A stretch of 64,000 nucleotides of DNA from Diphasiastrum complanatum (taxonomy: Eukaryota; Streptophyta; Lycopodiopsida; Lycopodiales; Lycopodiaceae). Under the pieces are notes generated by a model. It was not told the origin of the DNA and did no database searches. It saw nothing but the letters and a program-made list of their open reading frames with translations. Where the stretch lies: the NCBI GenBank assembly GCA_029204225.1, contig CM055094.1, positions 29,805,427 to 29,869,426 of the forward strand. Reading direction: 5' to 3'. Every line of letters starts with the position of its first letter. The first letter of the stretch is position 1. The translations under genes were made by a program, and so were the position numbers. Below, piece after piece: positions 22,201-33,616 of the stretch.

Positions 22201-22400
22201 ACACATTTAATACAGATTATATATCGTTAGAAGAAATATAAAGAGAGTAATCATTAAATAAGTAAATGACATGAACGAGGACATTGACCAATTAGCCCAT
22301 CACGAATAGGGTGATCGGGTGGAAGGTATCAAGTGTGGCCCTCATAAACCATCTTTTGTAAATGTTGTGAGTGACGTGCTTGCAAATACTCAAAATAGGT
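19297..22400 (-). mobile_element. CACTA (En/Spm-like) transposon relic
   Basis: The left terminus at 19,297 reads CACTACAAGAGG, the canonical CACTA end. Subterminal motifs GGTATAAGCC or GGTATAAACC recur at about 19,408, 19,549 and 19,683. Two 60-bp segments beginning GGTATAAGCC are near identical and 141 bp apart. A TNP2-type transposase lies inside on the minus strand. No matching right end was found beyond 22,400, where unrelated repeats start, so the element is truncated or interrupted. Confidence 0.75.
20006..22390 (-). pseudogene. TNP2-like CACTA transposase, broken
   Basis: Transposase segments appear in order on the minus strand: near 22,110 'SIFHELPYWEELLINHLLDL' then 'MHIFKNV'; 21,698-21,432 'HLIVHLVDEVAIAG' and 'HWMFFLERFMKTLK'; near 20,700-20,560, in a shifted frame, 'YFAIDSTKLW'; near 20,350 'SWYVIQVAPQSK'; and an acidic Ser/Asp-rich tail at 20,296-20,006. 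These match the TNP2 family (transposase_21). Numerous stops and frameshifts show it is long dead. It would have cut and joined CACTA ends in the nucleus. Confidence 0.8.
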
Positions 22401-22746
22401 CTGGACATATGTAGATGGACCCCTTGGAAGGTTACTATTTTGCAAAATCGCTAATTTTGAAAAAAGTCAAATTTCAGAATTTTGGGTAGTTGGACGCCCA
22501 AGAATAGTGGTTGGATGCCAAATACATCGATGTTTGGACACTTATGACATCCTTTAACCAGATGAGTACAATTTAGCAGATAAAAAATTGTGCCGTTCAG
22601 TGCACTATATATTCTTTGACAAGGCTTGGGAATATAACGGCCGTAAATCTTTGATAATTGTGTGATTTTGGCTAAAAGCATGGTTTGGTGGTACAAAAAA
22701 AGAACCCATTTTTCATTGTACCTTTTGCTAGTACATATCACTTTTT
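22401..22746. other. Unassigned stretch right of the CACTA relic
   Basis: A 96-codon minus-strand frame at 22,451-22,741 has no recognisable motif. I see nothing else that I can support. Confidence 0.3.
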
Positions 22747-23090
22747 GGGGATTTTATTACTCATAATTGTTTTGAGTCCACATTAAAAATGACATAACTT
22801 TTTCGTGGTAAGTCCAATTTCAGCGAAGTTTGGTGCATTAGAAAGAGCTTGACGACGCTTTCCAATGATAGCTACATGACATACTTCCAAGCTACGGTTA
22901 AAAAGTTATGGCAAGTCAAAATTATGGGGATTTTATTAATCATAATTTTTTGAGTCCACATTATAAATGACATAACTTTTTAGTGGTCAGTCCAATTTTA
23001 GTGGAGTTTGGTGTGTTAGAGAGCGCTTGAGGAGCGCTTTCCAAGGATATGTTAGATGACATACCTTCAAAGTTTAAAACTATCCAAAGT
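22747..23090. repeat. 179-bp tandem repeat, two units
   Basis: Two units start at 22,747 and 22,926 with GGGGATTTTATTA and share ACATAACTTTTT, AGTCCAATTT and CGCTTTCCAA blocks. A third, diverged unit in the same orientation lies about 1.2 kb away at roughly 24,155-24,330. No coding potential was recognised. Confidence 0.7.
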
Positions 23091-23720
23091 TGTGGTGGAA
23101 TTCAAGTTGACAATGAAGAAGCAATATGACATTGTATCAGATATTGGCTCCTTGAGGCCGAATATCAGTTTCGAGTAGCTATTATCGAACAACAATTATT
23201 ATTGAAAGCAGCTAAAGAATCTATCACAGATGAAGAGAAAGAAGAAGAATTGAATGCCGTTCAGTAGCAACTCAAGCAACAGATGGCCCAAATCGACCAA
23301 ACCTGAGATGGATCATCTAGTGCAATGACAGTTGATGCCCCTCTGATAAAGCCCGAGGACATTCAATTCCAAGCTCTGCAAGCCCCAGCCATGCGGATGG
23401 AAAGGTACATAAGGCTAATCTAGGAAAGAGAGGCTGATAAAAGGAATTTCGAGTATGATGCGACAAAACAAGCTTCCAGAGATATCTCTGCTTGCTATTG
23501 ACCTTGGAGATCTAGGAGCACCTGAAATTGATGTATTTGATTTTTAGGTGTTTAATTGAGAATGTACCCATTGATTCTAGGTCCAGCATCAACATTGTGA
23601 TGGAAGATACAGGATATGCACTTGGACTGACTGATATAAAGTCCACCCAACAAAAGATCAAATTGGCCGACTCAACAAGGAGAAAGCCTAGGCCATGTAA
23701 TAAGTAGTTGGGTAGCGATT
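23090..23720 (+). pseudogene. Ty3/gypsy gag-protease relic
   Basis: The plus strand carries a decayed Gln/Glu-rich helical segment ('LKQQMAQIDQT', 'KPEDIQFQALQAP') with several stops. Near 23,560 follows 'VPIDSRSSINIV', which looks like a retropepsin active site in which the Gly of D-S-G has become Arg. A related gag-like piece is found at 61,160-61,350. Beyond 23,720 the reading dissolves; nothing else is identifiable to 24,150. Confidence 0.5.
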
Positions 23721-24154
23721 ATGATACAACATTATGAACAGTACTTAGCACAGCTTGGGGTACAACACTATTCTGGGATGATAGGAATGGCACCGATTGT
23801 CTGAACCATGTTGACAAGAACAGAATCCACTCTCCTCCGACCATACTTCGAGAAGCATGGAAAAGTTCCATTGACAACAGGAGCATGAAGTGATTGAGTG
23901 GACCCCAGGGTTGGAGGAAATTTTCCTTGATCCCTACTGCAAGGGAAGTGTGGGCCCTTCCCCTTTTAGGACATTCTGGTGAGACCTATCCCTCGTCCGA
24001 AAAACTCCTAACATCTTGAAAAGATCCACAATAATCATTAGAGGAGTTCTAAATCCAGAAAAGACCCTTTGTAAAGATTCTTTTTATTATTTTTCTCAAA
24101 TTTTTCTTACACATGGACCAATCAAAACACTCAAATTTGAAATCTACGTAACGT

Positions 24155-24330
24155 AACTTTTTGAGTCCACATTTTGATTCCATACTAAAAATGGCATAAC
24201 TTTCTAGTGGTAAGTCTGAATTTAGCAAAGTTTAGTGCATTGGAAAACGCTCAAAAGGGCTTTCCAATGATATGTTAGATGACTTACTTTTGAGCTACAA
24301 TTAAAAAGTTATGGCAAGTTAAAAGTATTA
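24155..24330 (+). repeat. Third, dispersed copy of the 179-bp unit
   Basis: Shares TTTTTGAGTCCACATT, GGCATAACTTTCTAGTGGTA, CGCT, GCTTTCCAATGATATGTTA and AAAAAGTTATGGCAAGT with the tandem pair at 22,747-23,090. It is separated from them by the gypsy relic, which suggests that the relic interrupted a longer array. Confidence 0.6.
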
Positions 24331-24499
24331 GTGCTATATTATTTTAATAATAAAAAAGGCATCTTGTACGAATTCTTAAAGGGTCTTTTTGGAACTCAAA
24401 ACTCCTCTAATGGCCATTTCTAGAAATCACATGGCCTAAAACAATTTTGTGGGTAACCCAAATCTGACACTTTTCTTGATTCAAAGAGATCTGATATTT

Positions 24500-24850
24500 T
24501 CAACATCGTTCAAGTACTTTATCTAGATCTTTCAAATGTTCTGATTCCAAACCATGGAATCCAAGGTTATACAAGTAGATTTCAACAAATTTTTGCAAAT
24601 ATTCCTTGAAAGCAAACTGCATCACATGCTGAAAAGTACTTGGTGCATTACACAGCCCAAACGACATAACCCTATAAGCATAGGTTATCCACTTTGTTGC
24701 AAAGATAGTTTTGTGCTGATCAGCAGATGTAATTTTGACTTGATTGTATTCACTAACTCCATCCAGGAAACTATAAGCTTTGGTACCAACAAGGCGATCC
24801 AATTTCCGGTTGATGGGTCCAATACCTTTGAACGGACTTGGTTTTTGCGG
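24500..24850 (-). pseudogene. Ty3/gypsy reverse transcriptase fragment
   Basis: On the minus strand 'AYSFLDGVSEYNQVKI', 'TYAYRVMSFGLCNAPSTFQ' and 'FVEIYLYNLGFHG' are the central RT blocks of gypsy elements. The catalytic YxDD-type site has become 'YLYN', losing both Asp residues. The N-terminal part of the open frame (to 24,958) is read from the tandem repeat that follows and is not RT. It is a close relative of the RT in G2 (55,030-55,413). Confidence 0.85.
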
Positions 24851-25480
24851 CTTTCTAATTTGGCCAGTGGGGAATGTCAAGATGAATCCACAACAACAAA
24901 CCGGTCTCACAACGGCGAAGTATGGAATCTGAAACGCCCGTCCAAAGTCCGGGCCCAAACAAGATTTAGAGAAAGTGGGACAATATGGACCAATACCTAG
25001 TCGAAATTAGTCGTTGACATTCGGAGAGTCCGACGGGGCATGGTCACAAGTTTGTGAATTTGATACGAACAAAACGGAGCCTTTTTCGCTCATTTTCGGC
25101 CTCGTTGCCAAGAAAAGCCCTTCGTGCCACAAAAATCGCTATTAGGGCATAGCAAAGGGGTTAAGTTTTGACTCTCCGGTCGATGGATCCAATACCGTCC
25201 AAAGTCCAGACCCAAACAAGATTTAGCGAAAGTGGGATGCTATGGACTAGGAATTGGTCGGAATGAGTCGTTGATGTACAAAATGTTGGACGATAAATTG
25301 TCACAGGTCCTTGAATTCGATACAAACCAAACAGACCAGTTGTCGCTCTTTTCTGGTCTCGTTTGCCAAAAAATACCTTGTGGTCCACAAAGACCGCTAT
25401 TAGGGCATAGCAAATGGGTTGAGTTTCAACTCTCCAGTCGATGGGTCCAATACCTTCAAACGGAGTCGGTTTCTACAGCA
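24811..25480. repeat. 257-bp tandem repeat, about 2.5 units
   Basis: The start TCGATGG(G/A)TCCAATACC occurs at 25,181 and 25,438, and with a TTGATGG variant at 24,811; the last two are 257 bp apart. Shared blocks include GTCCAAAGTCC, CCAAACAAGATTTAG and CGCTATTAGGGCATAGCAAA. The first unit is about 110 bp longer, which implies an insertion. The array abuts the gypsy RT fragment and is followed directly by an LTR. Confidence 0.75.
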
Positions 25481-25489
25481 AATGTCATT

Positions 25490-26005
25490 TGAATAAACAC
25501 TTCTTGAAAGTGTGGGAAAGTTAGAAGAGTAGATTCAAATTTGAATGTTGGGTACTTTGAATCTAGACCCAAAAATAATAGGGTTAGCATTTTGGAGGGA
25601 AAGCCAAGTGACCAAATAGGATTTGGACTTGTTATAAAAGGATGTAACTCGTGGAGAGAGTAATATTCTCTCTTCTATATCTCATTTCATGTTTATACAT
25701 GGTTCCCTTGGGTTCTACTATCCATTGGTGCACTATACTTGTGATTGCATGCAATTTTATGTGTAGAATGATCTATAAATGCTATTTTTGGATCCACACA
25801 TGTAAATATAGTAGCTTGCTGGTTTTGTACAAACAACAATAGTACTTTATCATTTCATTTAAGCTTGATCAAGTTCTATTAGTGTTTGCATCTCATTTTG
25901 TGTGTAGATGCTGATTTTTCTAATTGGTGAGATTGATAGTGTATTTATCTTTCTAACCAAAGATCTTTCAAGTGATTGGATCTTAGGGATCTGAATACTT
26001 TCACA
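25490..26005 (+). repeat. LTR of the C7 family
   Basis: About 516 bp, aligning over its length with the C7 LTR at 42,725-43,244. A TATA box (TATAAAAG, 25,633-25,640) is followed by GATGTAACTCGTGGAGAG and a CT-rich tract. The end is ...TTTCACA at 26,005. The right neighbour is the Gag start of C3 on the other strand, so this LTR joins or interrupts C3. No clean target duplication is seen. Confidence 0.75.
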
Positions 26006-26186
26006 AGGCTAATCTAGCCGTCTTCTTGTGTTTTAGTTGTTCTTGGGCAGCTTGAGGCTCTTCCTCAACTCCTAAAACAATATCAAAAAGGTCATGGATC
26101 ACTGGTAGTGATTCCATCCTCACTTTCCAAATGGAATAGTTTTTGGAAGTTAGTTTCTCACTAGATTCTAACAAATATCCACCCAT
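26006..26186 (-). pseudogene. C3 gag N-terminus, truncated
   Basis: ATG at 26,186, 'MGGYLLESSEKL' then 'NYSIWKVRMESL', the conserved start of Copia Gag. It ends after about 60 residues at the LTR junction. It is closely similar to the Gag start of C5 at 34,461. Confidence 0.85.
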
Positions 26187-26786
26187 AGATACATTGTGAA
26201 TGAAAGCCTATGAGATGAACAAAGACCTCTTAATAAAGAGTGATCTAAGATAGATTTCTAGCTTTCCAAGAAGCGTTTAATCTTGGCCCAATCAACCTAG
26301 TTCAACTTGGATGATGGTATAATAGATCTACTTCAAATATCCTAGCAAATCACTTCTCCAAAAAATTAATTCTAATACAATTTTGTTTGATATTTCACAC
26401 ACACTTAAGATATGAACAAATCAGACTTATATATCTGATTTAATGCTTCAAAATGAATTGCATCAATGAATCGAAACACTATTTGATCATTACCATTCAA
26501 TAGATTGAACTAGATCTAGACAATACACCAAAAACCTTTAATTTTAGACTAGTATGCACATTTTTGGGTCAAAAACACTGAAGGAAGTTAATTTGAAGGT
26601 TGTTGTATGGTTTCACATGTGTGGAAAGTACAACAACAGCCCACAAATCGATCTTGACCAAATATATCTATGGTATCTATCTCCTTGAACTCGCCCTCTT
26701 AAGTAAAGCTCAGAAACAACTCATTGTCAATGATTTCACAAGACTAATTAATCATTAGATCACTCTTAGCCTTGGCTCTGATACCA

Positions 26787-27624
26787 TGTCAATTTTAAGA
26801 AAGAAGGACAAGTATAATTATACAAAACAATCATTAAGAGTTATTGATTGCTTAATTTAATGATCTATCAAGTTCTAAGTGCTAGATCTTGATCTAGATG
26901 CATTACACTATGATTTAAGAAAGAGCAATGGATCAAATGACTAAAAACCTAGTAGATCGGCCTCACACGTGTGGAGGACAGTCCCTGTACGAACTGTAAA
27001 CAGAGATAAAAGTATTCAAGCATACAAGAGTATTCCGTTCATCAAAACTCAAGACAAATGTAGAAAATACAAGAAAACTAGAATTTGCCATTGTCACATC
27101 AACTTCTCATTGATTTGGTTGATCCCTTTATAGATCAAGTACATCCACGAGCTATGTATTGTCTAACAAGTCTTCACACGTGTGAAGAGTGCCTAGTCAT
27201 CCAGATCCACCAATGCTCATTTTCCAAAGTTGACTATTCTCTTTGGCTAGAAAACAAAAAGCTAGTCTTCCACATTTATAGGAATATTCTCTATACAATA
27301 GGAACTAATGGAATCTCTCTATCTTATCATCTACTATCTTATCCACATGTGTAAATGGCATCTTGAAATGTGGGAGCATTTACTCATTCACATGGAAGTG
27401 CATTCTATTTACAAAAGTTTGACCAAATTGATTTATTTCTAGATTCTACTCAATGGTCAATTTCACACGTGGGTAGATCCATCTAAAATCAATCTAACTT
27501 TATAAAAACAAGTTATGTACATCTTTTCACACGTGGGAACAGACTCCACATGTGTGATATCCTATCATGATCTCATATCTCAAGATACACCAAATGTAAC
27601 AAGTTTGAAGTGACATTTTTAACA
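26787..27624 (-). repeat. C3 5' LTR
   Basis: 838 bp; the minus strand begins TGTTAAAAATGTCAC and ends TTAAAATTGACA next to the primer site. It contains CACACGTGTG at 26,964-26,973 and 27,175-27,184, plus related CACACGTGGG sites near 27,464 and 27,525. The C6 LTR is a second, interrupted copy. Confidence 0.85.
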
Positions 27625-27747
27625 GGTTTGCCATGCGACTCCAATGAAGAAGATAAGTCTTTGACTTCATCAACTAAAAAAGAGAGTGTTGAGAATATGT
27701 CAAGTTTCGAATTGAGAGGCGTTAGTGAAAAATCTTTAGTATATGTA
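27625..27747 (+). other. Possible 3' exon remnant
   Basis: Directly after the C3 LTR the plus strand is open for 40 codons to TGA 27,745-27,747, with a Ser/Glu-rich composition ('GLPCDSNEEDKSLTSSTKK'), followed by AT-rich sequence with an A12 run near 27,860. It could be the end of a host gene cut by C3. The frame is short and unproven. Confidence 0.2.
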
Positions 27748-30259
27748 CTTTGAAAAAATAAATATCCCAATGTATTTTGAGCCCTCTTGTATTTTTATAA
27801 GTTGCGGAGTTTTCATGTGTTATTTGATTTTTAACTATGATGATTTAATGCAATTTGCAAAAAAAAAAAATTGTCCTGTTTTATTGTAAAACTGCATTTT
27901 GTGGTACTTATGTTTTCTATAATTTGGAAAATGACTCATAAAAAACCATGATTTTGGACTTCATACAGAAAAATAACTCATTTTTAGGTCAGAGTCCCAA
28001 AACAAATGTCATTGCATTAAAAGAGGTGTATTTGACTTTGAAGTCTAAGTAAACATTCACAACTATGCATGTATCTCAACAATAGAGTCTAATACAACTA
28101 TGCATGTATCTCAACAATAGAGTCTTATACAACTATGCATGTTCTTTGGTCTAAATACTCTCTCACAATGATGCATGACTCAAGCATGTGATGCAAAGGT
28201 TATGTTTTACTCATACAAATATTCCATGGCCCAATAAATAATTTTATGTATGATGTGGCATGCCACGCTCTTTCTTTTTCCCACCTTCTCATTCACCTCT
28301 TTCAAGCAAATGGAAGCACTTCAGTTGACAATAGGAGTGGGTAGTGACAAAATTTCCAGAATTCACACGTGTGGGGAAGATCCACAATTATGATAGATCT
28401 AATTAAGCTTTATGATTAGCACAATAACCTGAATCTAGATTGAATAGCAAGATCTAGTACATCAGTTATGTCTTAACCAGAATCTAGCATGCTAAGCATC
28501 AGAGAATGATAGCAATGAATCATAAATGAGCAAAAGTACAAGAAATTAGTGTATTAGCATTAGCCTCAACATGAGTTAGAGAGAGAAAGATAGAGAAATA
28601 TCAAGCATAAATTGTGTGGATCCAAAGTGGCAAGAATTAGCTACAAAGCTTTGGTTCTTCATCAAAAATTATGAGAAGAGCTACACATATTTATGGAGTT
28701 TGAGGTAGCTCGAGGTAGAACCACATTCATCCACCTTTTGATGACACGTGGACCCTATAAGGTTGAAAATTGCACATCTCTTTTATTATGTTGGGTACTA
28801 TTCTAGAAAAAACATTAACATATTAGATATTTCAAGACAAAATAATGTGCAAGAAAAATCCTACCTTATGCTTCAATTTAATGAGCTGAGTACAATGATT
28901 ATTTATGAACCTCGTGTGCGGTATAAGCTAGAATACAAATCACTACAATGTTTGTCATGAAATAGCTTACGATCGTGCGTAGCACTATGTAATACTAAAT
29001 GCAATAAGAAGATATGATTGATTCAATGAGTAGCATATACAAATAAGATGATACAAGTACAAAACAATAGCGGATGTAGCCATGCACTCTAAACTACCTC
29101 TGAGTAACTGATAACTCTGTCTGGGATACTTCTGCTATTAAGTAGTAAGCATTGCTAGCAATATTCAAAGTAGAATAATCATTATTATCATCATTAAATG
29201 ATTAGCTATTTATACTAATGAGAAATGTCATTTAGACTCATCCAACTAGGGTAGCTAATTAAGTCCCAAGTCACATTTGGCACTTAGCCACAATGCACTG
29301 TCACTTATCTAGTTAGGTCTTCCCAAAAATTTACTTGCTAAAATTAGGCAAGTCATTAGCTTCATAACAAGTGATAATATGAACTGTTAGCCTTCGACAA
29401 CTCTTGGATAGTTCGTTGTCAAAACCACATGTTTGTGCGATTCTCGTGTATTTTTACAGACTATGTAAAACCATGAATAAAACTATAGAATTGGATAAAT
29501 GAATAGATGTAGATTAACTATTGGATTATAGGAGAATAATCCAACACATTTGATATAGACATTCAAGTCAATTGCATTCGAGTAAGTTTAATTATATATT
29601 TTCATATTGGGTCAACCTAATCTTAATTTAAGGGCTAGGATCAGTGTGGGGTCGATTGAGTGGAAGAGATTTTGTTGTTAGAGGTAAGTTGAGTTGGGAG
29701 GATCATAGATATATTCTCAATCTCAAAGATTTTCCAAATATATTATTAACTCATGAGAAATAGAATTCTTTAGTAGTTGAGTTACAAGTTTTCTAGTGAG
29801 TTATGTGAGTAACATATGTGGATTTTGGTGAAATCTACTAGATAATGATATATACTATGTTTATTTGGTATATTAAACCAATCGTTGAACATAGACATAT
29901 GGACAATTATTGTTTAGAATAATTACTTGCAGGTTAACAGATATTTTTATGGAAGATTCATTTGTTAACTTTAAAATGATTTGGATAAGAATCTGAATGC
30001 GGTGTTGTACTAGTGCGATTGAGATTTTCACTTGAACATTTGAGATTTCTAAAACATTAGCAACTAACTTGAGTAGTTTAGAAACTCCTAGATAAAGCTA
30101 ATTGATCAAACGAACAATGTGAAGAGAGACAGAAACTGTTTATTTTGTTTTATATTGCTTGTAAGATACATAACTTGTGAGTCACCATGGTTCATTAGTA
30201 AAATTATGTGATAAGATATACGGTATTCTTGGTATAGAGTATTTCTCAGTTGAGAAATA
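27748..30259. other. Long stretch without supported genes
   Basis: AT-rich sequence with only short frames (for example 28,748-28,960) and no recognisable domain. A CACACGTGTG palindrome at 28,364-28,373, like those in the Copia LTRs, and a possible LTR-like end (...ATCCAACA near 29,553) suggest decayed LTR material on the minus strand, which could be the 3' side of C4. I cannot delimit it. Confidence 0.4.
28059..28141. repeat. 35-bp tandem repeat
   Basis: ACAACTATGCATGTATCTCA recurs at 28,059 and 28,094 with a period of 35 bp; a partial third unit starts at 28,129. Confidence 0.8.
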
Positions 30260-31001
30260 GACTTAGTTCATTAGTGATTGTATTTCAAAGAGTTCAATTG
30301 GATAGCAAATCTTAATGATTCCAAAAATAAAAACTGACTTTATATGATATTCAATAAATTTTGGGTATCTAGATTCAATTCTAGATAGTGATCTAAACTT
30401 TTTTGTAGTTATCAGTATTTTTTTGGTATGTCTTCTATCTTTGATTACTTGATGAATGTAGAACTTAAATAACTTGTTTTTTTTATTAAATATGGAGATA
30501 TCAGGCAATCCAACAACTAGATTACCTCTTTTAAGGATTTGCAAGCTTTGAGCACTAATATGACCAAACCTTTGATGCCAAAGATCACTTCGACTATCAA
30601 CAATGCTTACTATAGCTTGAGTAAAAGATCTTGCATTAAATTGTAGAGTCGATTCTCGTTGACTCTAGCTCCTGTAGCAATCACTTTGTAGTGATTCTTG
30701 ATGTCTTTGACAAGACATTTGTCACTGTCAAACTCAACCTTGAGTTGTTGATCAACCATCGTCCCAATAAATAGTAGATTGTTAGCTAAGCCAGGTACAT
30801 ATTGCACGATGCTTATCTGCTTTATCTTCCCACTGGCTAACTTCACTGGTACCACTCCAACTCCTTTAACATATAGCAATTTGCCATCAGCTTGTCCAAC
30901 TTCATCACCATTGTCAGTTTCCTTGAGTTCGAAAAACCACTCTTTCCTTGAAGTCATGTGCTTGGATGCACCACTATCAATGTACCAGATATCCTTGGCT
31001 T
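30260..31001 (-). pseudogene. C4 protease and pre-integrase region
   Basis: Minus-strand Copia pol: protease 'DIWYIDSGASKHMTSRKEW', then 'NVLYVP'-type sequence ('IVQYVPGLANNLLFIGTMVD'), a frameshift near 30,640, and the pre-integrase block 'DLWHQRFGHISAQSLQILK'. It ends near 30,260 in unreadable sequence. Its upstream gag lies 5 kb to the right (36,002-36,285), separated by the insertion of C5. Confidence 0.85.
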
Positions 31002-31807
31002 TGTTGATTCCACACGTGTGGACTGTCCACAACATGTACTTGTGATCCTAAGGTGTGTAGATGCACCAAGATCAAAACTAGATTGAGATTCGAGATCTAT
31101 CTTTGATTCTATGGCAAAAACACACTACTACATGCATTCAATCACTTCCAACTCTCACTCACACATGTGGGAAGTGTTCCAAAAGTATTCTAAGTAAAAA
31201 CAAGCTGCTCTCCTTGGATAGAGAGATAAAATCATCTATAGCTCTCGGGTAGAGAGAGAAACCTAGAAAATCACTTACACTCAAAATCCACTCAATCTCA
31301 AAATCAATTAGATCCAAATGAGGAGTACAATGATACTAGTAGATTCATGAGCTACCACTATGCTTAACTATGATTGGACCACACTTTGCCACCTCTTAAT
31401 CCTATTGGACCATTAATCCATGCAACTCTAAATTCTATTGGACCCTTTTCAAGCAATCCTCAAATTCTATTGGACCACTCATGGTTCCACCTCTAAACCT
31501 TATTGGACCTCCTAAACTTCATCAAACAAAAGCATTACACTTGTCCACACTCTAAATGTCACAAGTTTGGCCTCCTACTCTATTTTGGCTCAATAGTGGC
31601 ATTACAAGTGGAAAATGGATAATTTGTCATCTATGCCAAATTTGACCCTATCAACATCCTACTATGAAATTCTATGAGACCCCTATATCAAACATTTTTA
31701 TTTACTTTACAATTCTCCACACGTGGAAACATCCTCCACACATGTGAGATTCACTTACAAACTTCTATCATAAAAATACCAAGCTAGATTTTTGCCAATT
31801 TCTCACA
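31002..31807 (-). repeat. C5 3' LTR
   Basis: 806 bp, with minus-strand ends TGTGAGAAATTGGC...GGAATCAACA. It contains CCACACGTGTGG at 31,010-31,021 and repeated TTCTATTGGACC motifs. It differs from the partner by a few substitutions and several indels, including a 33-bp stretch present only here. Confidence 0.88.
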
Positions 31808-31819
31808 TTCCTCTTCAAA

Positions 31820-32431
31820 AAATAGCTTGGAAAGGTACTAGATCACTTGAGAAGTTTGTAAATCTTTTTGAGTGGATCCTTTGGTATGCATAAGAAGTGA
31901 AGATCAGCCAAGGGATCCATCATAGCAGCACCCTCACCATATCCATGATAAGATCTCTTTGGTAGAGATCTCTTGCCAATGCCTTTGAAGAGTGCTCCAC
32001 CAATATGCCACTATGATCATGGGCTTCCTCCATGCTTGATGATGATCTTTGCTTTGAAAGTTCCACTTGCATGATAGATGCACCATAAATAGAGAAATCT
32101 GAGGCTTCCAAGCCTCATAAGGATCATGGAGATCAAGATCATAAGATGTGAAACAATGATGATTATCAAGATTATGCTTTCTAGCTTGACTAGTGCACAT
32201 ACAATGAACTATATCCATGATGGATCTAATCTTGATATCAAAGACTATCTTGATCTTTTTTAGGCTAGCTACTCTCTCAAGGATGTAAGTGTCTACTTTG
32301 GATGCTTCACTTAATCTCAAGAGGAGTTTACAATTTGCCTCAAAACATGTGAAAACATGATTTTCAAAAAAGTGAGTACCAAGCTCAATCTTGTTCTTAC
32401 TAGAACCAATATAAGAGCATACTTTTGACAA
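31820..32431 (-). other. Unknown ORF in place of RT in C5
   Basis: Frame of 165 codons (32,431-31,934) between the integrase linker and the polypurine tract. It has no RT or RNase H motif. The block 'RLSEASKVDTYILERVASLK' resembles 'RNSEASQVDTNLYI' of C8 (48,926-48,339), in the same relative place upstream of the element's 3' end. Coding status is uncertain; it may be a conserved internal sequence of non-autonomous elements rather than a protein. Confidence 0.4.
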
Positions 32432-32468
32432 TACAATATCTTGCTTTCAAAAAGTATTGGAAACACAT

Positions 32469-33616
32469 CTAAGTCAATAATGACAAAACATAAGCATCAT
32501 ACAAAATTAGTATAGCTTTTCTTGAACTTTGAGATCCAAAAAATTCAATGAAGCAAGATAGCATTTCAAGCAAAGGAAGAGAAGCATATATGAATGTGTT
32601 GTAGTAGATACAACATGAAAGATGCCCCCCACCCTCTTTGCCATGTAAGGTGAGCCATAAAGACTCGGCCATGCATCTTGAAGATCTTCTTGAAATCATA
32701 TGAAGAAGAAACTCCTCCTCACACATTGGCCCCATCATAAATTGAATACCTTCAAAAAAGATAACTTGTGATGCTTCTTGAGAATCCTTGATCTCGGCCA
32801 CTTCCAAGATTGAATCTTCATGCAATGTGACATCTCTATTCACAATCACTTTTGAAATAGAGAGTGTAAAGACACTAAAGGCCTCCTTGATGGATGAGTA
32901 TCCAATCATGATCCATGAGCTTGGATCATCCTTCCTTCTTGTTTCCAAGGGGATATGTGCAAAGCAAGCACTACCAAGTTCACTAAGGTGATCAACCTTA
33001 GGCTTCATCTTGAATAAAACTTCATATGGTGCTATTCCTTCAAGAGCTCCAATACTCCTCAAAGCTTTAATTTTCAATGAGAATTTCTTCTCAACATATG
33101 CTTTGAATAATAAGGAATAATCATACACCATAATACTTGAAGAGAGAAGATATGTGCATCTTGTGTGATCATCCTCCTTTGAAATATTGGACATATAAGA
33201 AACATCAAGAGAGTTTGCACTCTCACTTGGATCCAATTTGTAGATGCCTTCAACTCTTGATCCATATGCAAGGATCTCACCATCCTTCTTGATCACACAA
33301 TTGTCAATATTGAAATTGACATCAAAGCCACTATCAAGAAGTTGGCCAACACTTAGATGTTCTTTGTAAGATTTGGGACAAAAGGAACATTGTTGAGAAA
33401 GAGATCTTTGGAAGATGCAAACTTCAAGGGAATAATCCTTAATCCTTCAATATTGCACTCATGCTTACTTGCAATGTATATGGTCTTCTTGACTCCATCG
33501 TAAGGCATAATAGATGAAAAAGAGTGCTTGGAGCCACACATATGTGAAGATGCTCCACTATCAATATACCATGAGTCATCCTTGTTGAAGGTGGGAGAGG
33601 AGAAGCTTGATGCCAT
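32469..33616 (-). pseudogene. C5 protease and internally deleted integrase
   Basis: Protease 'SWYIDSGASSHMCGSKHSF' starts near 33,575. The following 275-codon frame (33,296-32,469) jumps from the pre-integrase region to 'CTYLLSSSIMVYDYSLLFK', 'IKALRS', and then straight to 'GIAPYEVLFKMKPKVDHL', so the zinc-binding HHCC block and the central integrase core with its second Asp and Glu are missing, while the C-terminal domain ('WIMIGYSSIKEAFSVF') stays in frame. The linker block 'RSSRCMAESLWLTL' follows and RT is absent. It has no catalytic capacity. Confidence 0.85.

Larger units (their letters stand above)
26006..27624 (-). mobile_element. 5' end of Copia element C3
   Basis: Minus-strand fragment holding an LTR, a primer site (26,774-26,786, TGGTATCAGAGCC), a leader of about 590 bp and the first 60 codons of gag. 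Everything downstream is cut off by the LTR ending at 26,005. The LTR family is the same as that of C6 (37,288). Confidence 0.85.
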
